Source: an uncultured Paracoccaceae bacterium (GTDB lineage Bacteria > Pseudomonadota > Alphaproteobacteria > Rhodobacterales > Rhodobacteraceae). From it: a stretch of 54,932 bases of DNA. The stretch covers positions 1 to 54,932 of the forward strand of contig CALILP010000032.1 of the NCBI GenBank assembly GCA_938016515.1, written 5' to 3'. Position numbers and translations under genes: made by a program. Of this stretch, positions 15,281 through 22,903 are shown piece by piece (within the stretch, counting starts at the first letter, position 1; each line of letters begins with the position of its first letter). A model generated the notes under the pieces. That model saw nothing but the letters and a program-made list of their open reading frames with translations. It made no database searches and was not told where the DNA came from.

Positions 15281-17737
15281 TTAGTATAGATCAACGCGAA
15301 ACGACGATTGCTGCCACTGCAACGATGCCAATTGAAGGATGCGCTGGGTTGGATCAGTCTCTGCAGGTCCAGCGTTCAAGCGGGCAAGGACCGCATCCAA
15401 CGCTTGCTGACTGCCCGGCCCGAACGCGCCATCGACGGTCAGGTCACCTCCAAGGGCCAAAATCAGCTTTTGGGTGCCGCCGTTGATGTCGCGATCAGAC
15501 AGGTACGACAGCTCTTCAAGGGCCCGTTCAACCGCACGTTCATCGCGCAGGGTAGCGGCTTTGGCAGCAAAAACGGCGGCATCAAAGATATCATAATCCG
15601 AAGGGGCCTCTGTCGCGATAACTTTCGCCGCCCGCGCACCGGCCAAGGCATCCCCGCGATGAAGACCAATATCAAACCACGCGACTGCCCGGTTCATGTC
15701 AGCTGGGCCACCAGCGCGGCCATCACGATACATCCGCCCTATATTGTAAGGGGCAAACGGATGTCCGCCTTCAGACGCACTTTCAAAGAACGACAATGCC
15801 ACTGCATCATCCGGTTCCAACCCGGCACGTCCACGGTAGTAGGCAAGCCCAAGTCCGTTGTAGCCGTAGATGTCTTTGCGATCCGCACTTTCGCGCAGAT
15901 ACCGCAAGCCCCGTTCGCCGTCGTAGAACGCGCTGTCTTCGTCCAGGTAGAAGGACGCCAACTCGTTCATTGCAAAGGTATGGCCAACCTCAAGGGACCG
16001 CATGATCAGGTCATAGCCTTCGACCTCGATCTCATTTGTGCCGCCATAGCGCATCATCTGGCGACCCAAAGCGTAGAACGCATAAGGATCCCCCTCGTCC
16101 ACGCCGCGGGCGAACAGTTGCAACACCTCTTCACTGGCCTGCTTCAGGAACTTGCCGCCTTGCAAGGCCTCTCGGCTTTGAATGGCCTGCCCCAGCGCGA
16201 CCCAGGCCCGCGTGTAGCCAAGATCACGCGCTTTGGTAAAGGCGTCGATAGCCTCGTCTGGTTGACGCAAAGCAGAATGGGCACGGCCAAGTTGATAGTA
16301 AAAGCGCGCCGTTTCAGGCTCTGTGGCCACGGCAGCCAGACACGCCTGCAAGGCGTCCTCAGGTGCTAATTCGTTTGGATAGCGCGTCAGGCCCATGCCA
16401 CCCGGATCAAGGTGATCTCCGGCTTCAAAGTCGCAGGCGTTGGGGACCAGATCCAGACCAACCTTTTGCGGGACGCTATTCACCGAGACCTTGATGCCGT
16501 CCGCGATACGTCCATTTTCCAAAGACAAGGCTGGGATTTGTACAGACTCGTTTTCAAGCACGATCAGCGCGACCTCATCAGACGACAGGCTTTCGCCAAC
16601 AATGTCCCGGTACCGCCCGTCATCTCCGCGCAACACCATACGACCGGTTGTCGGCCCCTCATCCAGCACGAAATTGTCGGTCGGCGACAGATCAAGAACG
16701 GCCTGCAAGGTCGACCCGATATCAACTTGGGGTACAAAATCAGCGCCAACAGTCCCAACAAGCGGCAACCCATCGACGGTTTCAACAACCTCTGGTGCTG
16801 CGTTTGATACGCGTGCCAGTCCTCGTGTGATACCGCCGCCAGACGAGCTGACGGGCAGCGGGCGCAACAGATTGGCACCAAGCCCAAAACTGGCAGGTTC
16901 GACAAGGGTCGAACTGTCCCACGGTACCTGACGTCCATTTGTCGCCTGATACACCAAGCGGCGCACCCCTTCGAACACATCCTTGATCAGGGCGTCCGGC
17001 TCTTGCCCGGCCTCTGATACCAGCGCGGCGGTGAAAGGACTGTTTTCGCCCTCACCGTCGAATGCAAGCGCGCCAGGCGATGTCGAATAGATCAGCATCG
17101 AATTCAATGGGGCCGCAAGCGAGGAAAATCCAGTACGAGCTTCGCGCAGGTCGCGGCCCATTTGAGTCAACGCCGTTCGGCCGGCAAACGGATTGTCGCG
17201 ACAACTGTCTAAGATCACCACCTGCAATCGGGCGCGAGATCCAATGATGCTGACCAGACTACCAAGTGATACAGCTTCGAAGGGAATATCATACACGCTA
17301 TCAAGGTCCGCATCGACGGGAACGAGGTAGTTTTCCGACCCGATTTGAAAACCATGGCCGGCAAAGAAGACAACCACCTCGGTGTCTTTGTCGACGTCGA
17401 ACAGGACCCGGCGCAGCACATCTTCAAAACCACGTTTGGTGATATCGATATGGTGCTGCACCCGGTAGCCCTGACCGCGCAGGAATTCAGCCATGATATC
17501 GGCGTCAGCCTCTGCATTGGGCAGGTCGGGGATGGCACTATAGTCAGAATTGCCGATCACAATCGCGTACCTATTTTCGGCGCGCGTTTCGATGTCAAAG
17601 CTGCGCAAAGGCGCCATCGTGGCTGAACCACTGATCAATTGGTCAACGTATTGGCTGCTTTGTGCCGCAACCGCAGAGGCGGACATCAAACAACACGACA
17701 ACAGGGCACCACGCAGGCTGATAGAAAAGACCCGCAT
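15281..17737 (-). CDS. Exported caspase-family protease with Sel1 repeats and a peptidoglycan-binding-like end
   Basis: An 818-residue exported protein. After a signal peptide (ending SAVAAQ) comes a C14-type caspase domain, about 54-290: YAIVIGNSDYSAIPDLPNAEAD, catalytic H128 in FFAGHGF and catalytic C179 in ILDSCRDNPF. A central region of about 150 residues is followed by TPR/Sel1-type repeats (ARFYYQLGRAHSALRQ, GYNGLGLAYYRGRAG, APYNIGRMYRDGRAG). The C terminus has LTVDGAFGPGSQQAL, typical of peptidoglycan-binding-1 domains. Both catalytic residues are present, so the protease may be active in the periplasm. It ends an operon with two small proteins and a lipoprotein; its ATG overlaps the lipoprotein stop by one base. 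It is transcribed away from the Tad/caspase locus and may belong to the same system. Confidence 0.88.
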   Translation of the reverse strand: MRVFSISLRGALLSCCLMSASAVAAQSSQYVDQLISGSATMAPLRSFDIETRAENRYAIVIGNSDYSAIPDLPNAEADADIMAEFLRGQGYRVQHHIDITKRGFEDVLRRVLFDVDKDTEVVVFFAGHGFQIGSENYLVPVDADLDSVYDIPFEAVSLGSLVSIIGSRARLQVVILDSCRDNPFAGRTALTQMGRDLREARTGFSSLAAPLNSMLIYSTSPGALAFDGEGENSPFTAALVSEAGQEPDALIKDVFEGVRRLVYQATNGRQVPWDSSTLVEPASFGLGANLLRPLPVSSSGGGITRGLARVSNAAPEVVETVDGLPLVGTVGADFVPQVDIGSTLQAVLDLSPTDNFVLDEGPTTGRMVLRGDDGRYRDIVGESLSSDEVALIVLENESVQIPALSLENGRIADGIKVSVNSVPQKVGLDLVPNACDFEAGDHLDPGGMGLTRYPNELAPEDALQACLAAVATEPETARFYYQLGRAHSALRQPDEAIDAFTKARDLGYTRAWVALGQAIQSREALQGGKFLKQASEEVLQLFARGVDEGDPYAFYALGRQMMRYGGTNEIEVEGYDLIMRSLEVGHTFAMNELASFYLDEDSAFYDGERGLRYLRESADRKDIYGYNGLGLAYYRGRAGLEPDDAVALSFFESASEGGHPFAPYNIGRMYRDGRAGGPADMNRAVAWFDIGLHRGDALAGARAAKVIATEAPSDYDIFDAAVFAAKAATLRDERAVERALEELSYLSDRDINGGTQKLILALGGDLTVDGAFGPGSQQALDAVLARLNAGPAETDPTQRILQLASLQWQQSSFRVDLY

Positions 17738-18129
17738 CAGACCGGTGTCCAGCCTTGGCCACGATCACGATCATCGTCGTCATCATCATCGTCATTGTTT
17801 CGTTCGGATGGTGCTCTTTCGGGTGTGTTGGTGGCTGCGTTTTGCTCTTGCTTACGCTCTTCGATCCGGCGCTCGCGGGCTTCTGCACGCCGCGCACGGT
17901 CAATTTCTTCTTGGGTCAGAACCGGCTCTACGGCAGGTGCCGGGGCTGGGGTGATGACCGCGATAGGGGCTGCTATGGCTTTCGAGGCAACTGGTTGCAC
18001 CACCGGCGCAGGCTGTTCGACCTCAGGAACAACGATCTGCGGGGCGGGTTGCACGGGAAATGTGCAGGCAGCCAAACTGCCAGAGATCATAATGAAGCTT
18101 GTCATCTTCAGGTATTTCGTAGGTAACAT
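17737..18129 (-). CDS. Putative lipoprotein with an oligo-aspartate tail
   Basis: A 130-residue protein. The N terminus carries a lipobox-like SGSLAAC, so lipidation at C22 is likely. A Pro/Ala/Val-rich linker follows, then a charged helix (EIDRARRAEARERRIEERKQ) and a tail with eight consecutive aspartates. No known domain is seen. ATG 18129 has AAGGAC upstream with good spacing. The stop overlaps the caspase-Sel1 start by one base, so the two are translationally coupled and may act together at the envelope. The acidic tail could bind calcium or another cation; this is conjecture. Confidence 0.75.
   Translation of the reverse strand: MLPTKYLKMTSFIMISGSLAACTFPVQPAPQIVVPEVEQPAPVVQPVASKAIAAPIAVITPAPAPAVEPVLTQEEIDRARRAEARERRIEERKQEQNAATNTPERAPSERNNDDDDDDDDRDRGQGWTPV
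17768..17791 (-). repeat. Oligo-Asp codon run (GAT/GAC)
   Basis: Eight successive Asp codons with mixed GAT and GAC form a low-complexity triplet run in the lipoprotein gene. The mixed codons suggest selection on the amino acid, not simple slippage. Ends are approximate. Confidence 0.6.
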
Positions 18130-18158
18130 AAGAACGTCCTTTCAATTTTTGTGCAGGG

Positions 18159-18344
18159 TCAGCCTGCACGTACAACGGTGTGTGAATTCAGGATTGGCTG
18201 CGGTTGTGATGTTTGTGCTGCAGCACTTGCTGATTGGATCCGGCGGATCAGACCAAGGGTCTTGGCCGGATCAACCCGTGCAAGTCGTTTCGTAAATCCA
18301 TATTCAAAAGAGGCGTTCAGTTCAGAATGTGTGTGTAAAATCAT
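18159..18344 (-). CDS. Small protein sharing an RVDPA-TL motif with the upstream gene
   Basis: A 61-residue protein with no signal peptide or membrane segment. Residues 23-37 (RVDPAKTLGLIRRIQ) closely match RVDPARTLEMIQRIK at the end of the 18443-18742 product, which argues that both small genes are real and related. An AAGGAGAT ribosome site precedes ATG 18344 by 6-8 nt. It is the second gene of the minus-strand operon that ends with the caspase-Sel1 protein. The shared helix could be a docking motif for a common partner. Confidence 0.65.
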   Translation of the reverse strand: MILHTHSELNASFEYGFTKRLARVDPAKTLGLIRRIQSASAAAQTSQPQPILNSHTVVRAG

Positions 18345-18442
18345 TGCCTATCTCCTTGTCATGCAAGAGTTTCTGGGCAATGGCGGGCTAAATCAGTGAC
18401 GCGCGTCACAAGGGTGACGATGCGTTAACTAATGACGACATT

Positions 18443-18742
18443 CTACTGAACCGGTTCACCTCCTGCGTCTTTGATGCGCTGGATCATTTCAAGGGTCCGG
18501 GCAGGATCAACGCGGTATGCATCGCGGATCGCAGGGATCCCCAACCATTCTTGTGGCAAGCCGTCCGGGGTGCTGACAGGCGCGTCCGGTTCGATGGTAC
18601 GGGTCTTTGGGCCGATGATCTGGTCAAGCTGGCCGCAGAAGAACCCATGCAGATAGGCGCTGTCCAAAGCGAAGTCAGGACAATCCTCTGCAGTAGCGGG
18701 GCTGGCCGCAAGAAGGGTCAAACCAAGTATGAAACGTCGCAT
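18443..18742 (-). CDS. Small exported Cys-containing protein with an RVDPA-TL motif
   Basis: A 99-residue protein. A signal peptide (MRRFILGLTLLAASPATAED) precedes a mature part with two cysteines, C21 and C36, that could form a disulfide. The C terminus (RVDPARTLEMIQRIK) repeats the motif of the next small gene. I start at ATG 18742, with AAGGAC about 8 nt upstream; an in-frame ATG seven codons earlier lacks a ribosome site. It is the first gene of the minus-strand caspase operon, divergent from the Tad-like operon with 159 nt between them. No family was recognised. Confidence 0.72.
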   Translation of the reverse strand: MRRFILGLTLLAASPATAEDCPDFALDSAYLHGFFCGQLDQIIGPKTRTIEPDAPVSTPDGLPQEWLGIPAIRDAYRVDPARTLEMIQRIKDAGGEPVQ

Positions 18743-18901
18743 TTGAATGTCCTTTTCTGCCATCGAAAGGGCTGAAGTTGCGATGATCTTATGGACAATG
18801 CGGCTGGTCGCCCCGGTGTCGTTTTTTATACGCCACCCAGTCTCAACGACGACTTACCCCTTAGAAATGTTCCCAAACGCAATAGGATGCAGGAGCATCA
18901 G
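18743..18901. promoter_or_regulatory. Divergent promoter region of the caspase-Sel1 and Tad-like operons
   Basis: This 159-nt gap must hold the promoters of both operons. A GTTTTTTATACG stretch near 18821 could supply a -10 element for the plus strand, but no matching -35 at good spacing is obvious. AGGAG at about 18891-18895 is the ribosome site for the ATG at 18902. Confidence 0.45.
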
Positions 18902-19036
18902 ATGACTTCTTTCGAATACATGCTGACGACAGGCGTCTACGTGACGGGCTTTCTGGCACTGTGCTATGCGCTGATCCGGGCAATACATTATAGTATGGTG
19001 ATCAAGGCGCACGTCATGTCCTTGCCCATAGGCTAA
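18902..19036 (+). CDS. Flp-pilin-like single-TM microprotein (leaderless)
   Basis: A 44-residue protein starting MTSFEYMLTT, with one hydrophobic segment (about 8-27) and a short tail. If Met1 is counted as mature residue 1, Glu5 and Tyr6 fall exactly where mature Flp pilins have their conserved Glu5-Tyr6 pair, but no prepilin leader precedes it. AGGAG with a 6-nt gap supports ATG 18902; ATG 18887 would add only MQEHQ and has no ribosome site. It opens the Tad-like operon, three bases before the first ATPase gene. It could be a minor pilin or a membrane subunit of the motor. Confidence 0.7.
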   Translation: MTSFEYMLTTGVYVTGFLALCYALIRAIHYSMVIKAHVMSLPIG

Positions 19037-19039
19037 GGG

Positions 19040-20059
19040 ATGCAGACCGAAGCCTACGACGCATTGATCCGGCATCTCATGGGCCCGCTTGTGGCCTATT
19101 ATGACGATCCGTCCGTGACCGAGATCATGATCAATGGGCCCGATGATATCTTCATTGATGGCAAAGACGGGGTTGTGAAACTGGATCATACAATGCGTGA
19201 TCCGGCCGCCCTAAAGGCCCTCGCGCGGGTGATACTGCAATTCTCGGGCAAGCGTCTGGACCCTTTCGATCTGTCGCTGGAGGCCCGCACCCCCAACAAG
19301 GCCCGCGTCCATATCGTGCAAGACCCTGCGGCACGGGCAGGCATTTCGATGGCGATCCGCCAGTTCGCCAGCAACCCGCCGACCCTTGCCGATCTAGAGG
19401 CCGGTGGATCACTCTCACCCGAGGCGTCGGCCTATCTGCGCACACAGGTCCTGGGACATAAAAATACAATCATCTCGGGCGGCACCGGGACCGGGAAGAC
19501 CACCCTTCTGGGCATCCTGACCCGCATGATGGACCCGTCTGAACGTATCCTGACGATCGAAGACGTCGCAGAGCTGGACCTGCAGATGCCCCACGTCGTG
19601 CAGCTTGAAAGCCAGTTGCCAGACGCAAAAGGGCGCGGTGGAATCACCATCAGGTCGCTCTTTCGCGCCGCTCTGCGGATGCGGCCCGACCGCATTATCG
19701 TCGGTGAATGCCGCGGCGGCGAGGCCTTGGACATGATTCAGGCCATGAATTCCGGTCATGCCGGGTCGTTGTCGACCGTTCACGCAGACGATCCCGCGCG
19801 GGCATTGTCACGACTGGAAACGTTGTGCCTGATGTCAGATGTCGAAATCCCCCTGATCGCAGTGCGCCGCCAGATTGTTGAGGCCATCGACGTAGTCGTC
19901 CAGATCCAGCGGATTGGTGGAAGGCGCCTTGTCATGGAGATCGCAGAGGTCTGCGAAGACGACGCAGGTACAGGCAAATACCAGATGCACAGTCTGTTCA
20001 AACGGGCCGATGCAGACGCCGATCTGCAGCGCATCGCACCTGATACGACATCCGCCTAA
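19040..20059 (+). CDS. CpaF/TadA-type secretion ATPase (first of two)
   Basis: A 339-residue cytoplasmic hexameric ATPase of the type II/IV secretion superfamily that would drive pilin assembly or transport. Residues 1-130 form the N-terminal domain (VTEIMINGPDDIFID). The Walker A GGTGTGKTT is at about 150-158, the Asp box TIEDVAELDLQ follows, and the Walker B/His-box region includes RPDRIIVGECRGGEALDM and GHAGSLSTVHADDP. The lengths and motifs also fit TrbB/VirB11 relatives, but the neighbours favour the Tad family. It lacks the long N-terminal extension of the second ATPase at 24833. Confidence 0.92.
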   Translation: MQTEAYDALIRHLMGPLVAYYDDPSVTEIMINGPDDIFIDGKDGVVKLDHTMRDPAALKALARVILQFSGKRLDPFDLSLEARTPNKARVHIVQDPAARAGISMAIRQFASNPPTLADLEAGGSLSPEASAYLRTQVLGHKNTIISGGTGTGKTTLLGILTRMMDPSERILTIEDVAELDLQMPHVVQLESQLPDAKGRGGITIRSLFRAALRMRPDRIIVGECRGGEALDMIQAMNSGHAGSLSTVHADDPARALSRLETLCLMSDVEIPLIAVRRQIVEAIDVVVQIQRIGGRRLVMEIAEVCEDDAGTGKYQMHSLFKRADADADLQRIAPDTTSA

Positions 20060-20116
20060 GCGGCCCCGGACATCGTAGGTTGGTGACATCAACAGCGACA
20101 ACATCGGAGCCGCCAA

Positions 20117-20236
20117 ATGTCACTCGAATATCTTCTACTTTTCGGTCTTGGCCTCGCCGTTGCGGCCGCTTTGGCCACCATGGGATCCGAGATTGCGACC
20201 TTCGTGGTCAAGCAAATCGAGGCCCTGATCACCTGA
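20117..20236 (+). CDS. Flp-pilin-like single-TM microprotein (leaderless, start forced)
   Basis: A 39-residue protein, MSLEYLLLFG, with a hydrophobic Ala/Leu-rich segment and the short tail FVVKQIEALIT. The Glu-Tyr pair near the N terminus recalls mature Flp pilins. An in-frame TGA at 20084-20086, with no ATG, GTG or TTG between it and 20117, rules out a leader peptide. GGAG lies 8 nt upstream of the ATG. It shares its opening (M-T/S-LE--L-FG) with the proteins at 20282 and 20599. Confidence 0.72.
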   Translation: MSLEYLLLFGLGLAVAAALATMGSEIATFVVKQIEALIT

Positions 20237-20281
20237 GGTCCCGCTATGAAACCTCCTGCATTTATTCAAAGGAAAAGAAAC

Positions 20282-20425
20282 ATGACACTCGAAAAACTCC
20301 TGATCTTCGGATTTGCCCTCGCCGCCCTGCTGGCGATCACAACTGTCGGCGCAAACATGATGTCCGACCGCGATGGGCAGAACCAGAAATACGAAACCGA
20401 GCTTGGTAAAATCAAAGGTTTCTAG
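20282..20425 (+). CDS. Flp-pilin-like single-TM microprotein with charged tail
   Basis: A 47-residue protein, MTLEKLLIFG, with one hydrophobic segment and a polar tail (SDRDGQNQKYETELGKIKGF). It is a paralogue of the 20117 and 20599 products. AAGGA lies about 8 nt before ATG 20282. An alternative in-frame ATG at 20246, with GAGG 7 nt upstream, would add the basic leader-like MKPPAFIQRKRN; it has no Gly or Ala at a prepilin cleavage position. Both starts are possible. Confidence 0.68.
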   Translation: MTLEKLLIFGFALAALLAITTVGANMMSDRDGQNQKYETELGKIKGF

Positions 20426-20447
20426 ACCAGCCGCGAGGAGACATCAG

Positions 20448-20609
20448 ATGACCGTCAAGCAAACCCTGATACTGTGTACCGCTTTGGTGGCCTTCGTCGC
20501 CATCAAAGCGGCCCAAGCAGAATCCTCCTACCAGAACACCTGGATTGACTGCGAACTGATGGGCCTTTCCGACCAGACTGGATGGGAAAGGTCATCCCAT
20601 GACCCTTGA
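20448..20609 (+). CDS. Small protein with signal peptide or single N-terminal TM
   Basis: A 53-residue protein. MTVKQTLILCTALVAFVAIKAAQA looks like a signal peptide with an AQA cleavage site, leaving a mature peptide of about 29 residues (ESSYQNTWIDCELMGLSDQT at its start). GAGGAG precedes ATG 20448 with good spacing. It is embedded between two Flp-like genes and overlaps the next by 11 nt in another frame. The motif SYQ recurs in the tail of the 20599 product. It could be a diverged pilin-like subunit or a small secreted peptide. Confidence 0.65.
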   Translation: MTVKQTLILCTALVAFVAIKAAQAESSYQNTWIDCELMGLSDQTGWERSSHDP

Positions 20610-20748
20610 GAAACTTCTTATTTTCGGGGCCGGACTTGCGGTTGCCGCAGCCCTTGCGGTGTCTGCACAAACGGTCTCTGACAAACGCGGCCCGCAGAAC
20701 GACTCTTATCAGGATAAGGTGATCGATCTGATCAATATCAGCATATGA
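20599..20748 (+). CDS. Flp-pilin-like single-TM microprotein (leaderless, start forced)
   Basis: A 49-residue protein, MTLEKLLIFG then AGLAVAAALAV, with a polar tail (RGPQNDSYQDKVIDL). The first ten residues are identical to those of the 20282 product. An in-frame TGA at 20557-20559, with no usable start codon before 20599, excludes a leader peptide. AAAGG lies about 7 nt upstream. Its TGA overlaps the ATG of the TadE-like gene (ATGA), tying it to the pilus genes. Confidence 0.72.
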   Translation: MTLEKLLIFGAGLAVAAALAVSAQTVSDKRGPQNDSYQDKVIDLINISI

Positions 20749-21314
20749 AACCGCTTTTGACCAAACGGCGCGCTGCGATCTCGCTCGAAGCAGTCATGGT
20801 TCTGCCCGTGTTTCTGGTTCTGTTCGGGGCGGTTGCCCAGATCATGATCACAGCACAGGGGCGCATGTTTGTTGAACAAGCAGCCTACGCAGCAGCGCGC
20901 AGCGCGTTGGTGCACATGTGCCGCCCAACAGAACCTTTTTGCACACAAGACGCACAAAAGTGGGAAGACGCAGCCCGCTGGGCTCTGGTACCTGCATCCG
21001 CAACACAAGGCGGCAGCAGTTGCCCTACGATCACCGCAGGTCAGCAAATCCTATCGACTGACAACCGCATCGCAGGACGCGATCAAGCAGCCCATAATGC
21101 GCTGTGCTACGCCTTTAACCCCACAAACATCGAAGTCACCGTCGCATGGGATTATGTCTCACGGGCCGCCCTCACCGACCCTGACAACTTACCCGTCAAA
21201 GCCACGGTCAGGTTTAAGCTGCCGCTGAACACGCCTTTCCGCAAATTTGTCGAAGACGGCAAGACCAATGGCGTCTACTGGCGCTGGGGCGAAGCCACTG
21301 TGGTGCTGTTATGA
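20745..21314 (+). CDS. TadE-like pseudopilin
   Basis: A 189-residue protein. The prepilin-like N terminus TKRRAAISLEAVMVLPVF has basic residues, a cleavage position after Ala10, Glu at +5 and the LP motif that marks TadE/TadF pseudopilins. One membrane helix (about 15-40) is followed by a periplasmic domain with five or more cysteines (HMCRPTEPFC, SSCPT, ALCYAF). It is probably processed by the prepilin peptidase at 35700 and assembled by the Tad-like machine. It overlaps its neighbours by 4 nt on both sides. Confidence 0.82.
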   Translation: MKPLLTKRRAAISLEAVMVLPVFLVLFGAVAQIMITAQGRMFVEQAAYAAARSALVHMCRPTEPFCTQDAQKWEDAARWALVPASATQGGSSCPTITAGQQILSTDNRIAGRDQAAHNALCYAFNPTNIEVTVAWDYVSRAALTDPDNLPVKATVRFKLPLNTPFRKFVEDGKTNGVYWRWGEATVVLL

Positions 21315-22903
21315 TCCGGAGTTGGCTCAATAAACGCAGACGGGGCGCGATGGCGATGGTCGCTGTCGTTGGTATGATGCCGGTCACGTCGATGTTTGCG
21401 GCCAACATCAACACCAGCCAGATCATCGAAGACCGACGCCACGTTCAGGACGCAGCAGACGCGCTGGCCAAGACCCACGGGGTTTGGACCGCTCGCGCAC
21501 TAAATGTGATTTCCATGAACAATGTCACAACGGCGCAATTGCTGACGGTGGCTGTGGGCAGCGATGCGCTGGATGCGACACTGGTCGAGCTGATAATAAA
21601 CGCAGGGCTGCAAGAAGCAGAAATCCTTGCCCACGGTCTCCGCGAATGTGCGCCTCGCTTCAAGTTTTTGCCCGCTGATCTTGGATGGGCGGCAATCTGC
21701 GTGCCCCAGCATGCGGCCGTCGCTTTGCCTGCCGTGAATGCCCAGCTTAAAGCCGACGAGATCTATCGCAGGTTTGATCCCTTGCATGGCTCGCGGGTCG
21801 CGACCAAAGCACTTGCGGCAATCGAGGGCATGAACCGTGCCCTGATCGCGCGGCACCCGCGTGCGATGCGTGAAATTGGCGCCGATTATGCCAAATTTCT
21901 GGGGATTGATGACTACCACTTCGCCGATCCCTGCGGCAGCCCGCTTGCACGCAATTGCCAGCGCACCAACAGCCGCGATGGCATGGCATTGCCACTGGAA
22001 CCGGGCGGCATGATCGAAAATATGGAAATGTGCGCGGCGATGCGCAGGGGCAATACGGGCCTGCAAACCACCTTTGATGCGCGCGGCTTCAAGACGTTTC
22101 AAGGTCCGATCAGTTATGGCGGCAGCGCCCAGAACCGCAATGTCAAAGACCATATCAACGAGGTCACGAAGATTGGCCTGACGCTGCAAGACTATGACAG
22201 GTTCTACAGAAGCGGGCTTGCACATATGGTCCGTCATCCGCTGAGTGGCCCACGCTTCACACCAGCAGGCAACATCCAGACCATTCCGCGGGGTCGCTAC
22301 ACACTTCCACTTTTCCCGCTCTATGCGCTTCAGGTGACACGCATGGTGCCGCTCTTATTCTTTGATCGCAACGTCGCGCAGGGCGCATTTCTTGATCGTC
22401 AAACGCGCAACGGCCACAACGCATTCAAGCGTTGGTTTGAAATCAAATTTGGCGCTGTCTGTGGTGGCTTTGCAGATGTCCCGATCATCGGTCTTGCCGC
22501 AAAGGTGCCGACCCTATGGAAGCTGACAGGGGTCAGCATTGTGGACCGCGCCCTTAACCGGACACCCGAGCAGATGGATGAGGCGTTTCACATTCTGGCT
22601 TTTGCGCTCAAGAAGCCTGCCAAGCCACGCGATATGGTGATCCCCTATCTGACCGCTCAGGTGACACCGGGTGATATCGCAGATCAGACTGCCTACGGCC
22701 AAGTTGGCGTCTTCAACCCGGATGGTGCCACGCTTTATGCGCAATCATGGCGCGCCCGGCTGATGGCTGCAACACGCATGGACGATGTGTCTGACGCGGC
22801 CAGCAATCTGAACCGCGAAAGTACGGCCAGTTTCGACGACCTTGCCAACATGTTGGGCGGTGTCTCGGATCAATCAACGTGGGGGCGGGTTCATGCGCAC
22901 TAG
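21311..22903 (+). CDS. TadG-like membrane-anchored protein
   Basis: A 530-residue protein. The N terminus (NKRRRGAMAMVAVVGMM, then NINTSQIIEDRRHVQDAADALA) matches the TadG-like N-terminal domain: a single helix followed by the sequence with a D-AADAA-type motif. The remaining 470 residues are periplasmic and not assignable; no vWA MIDAS motif was seen, unlike canonical TadG. The Cys-containing stretch FADPCGSPLARNCQR could form a disulfide. The ATG overlaps the TadE-like stop. It likely contributes to anchoring or a tip complex. Confidence 0.75.
   Translation: MIRSWLNKRRRGAMAMVAVVGMMPVTSMFAANINTSQIIEDRRHVQDAADALAKTHGVWTARALNVISMNNVTTAQLLTVAVGSDALDATLVELIINAGLQEAEILAHGLRECAPRFKFLPADLGWAAICVPQHAAVALPAVNAQLKADEIYRRFDPLHGSRVATKALAAIEGMNRALIARHPRAMREIGADYAKFLGIDDYHFADPCGSPLARNCQRTNSRDGMALPLEPGGMIENMEMCAAMRRGNTGLQTTFDARGFKTFQGPISYGGSAQNRNVKDHINEVTKIGLTLQDYDRFYRSGLAHMVRHPLSGPRFTPAGNIQTIPRGRYTLPLFPLYALQVTRMVPLLFFDRNVAQGAFLDRQTRNGHNAFKRWFEIKFGAVCGGFADVPIIGLAAKVPTLWKLTGVSIVDRALNRTPEQMDEAFHILAFALKKPAKPRDMVIPYLTAQVTPGDIADQTAYGQVGVFNPDGATLYAQSWRARLMAATRMDDVSDAASNLNRESTASFDDLANMLGGVSDQSTWGRVHAH

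Noticed and set aside
17765-17796. Triplet run as a possible microsatellite or CRISPR-like repeat
   Set aside because: It encodes an oligo-Asp tail with mixed codons inside a coding frame; there are no spacers.
18791-19036. Longer 81-codon version of the first microprotein
   Set aside because: ATG 18791 has no ribosome site and the extra residues would not make a prepilin leader (Gln precedes Met). The strong AGGAG fits ATG 18902.
21311-22903. vWA-type canonical TadG
   Set aside because: The N-terminal TadG-like segment is present, but I could not find a DxSxS MIDAS motif in the remaining sequence, so only TadG-like is claimed.
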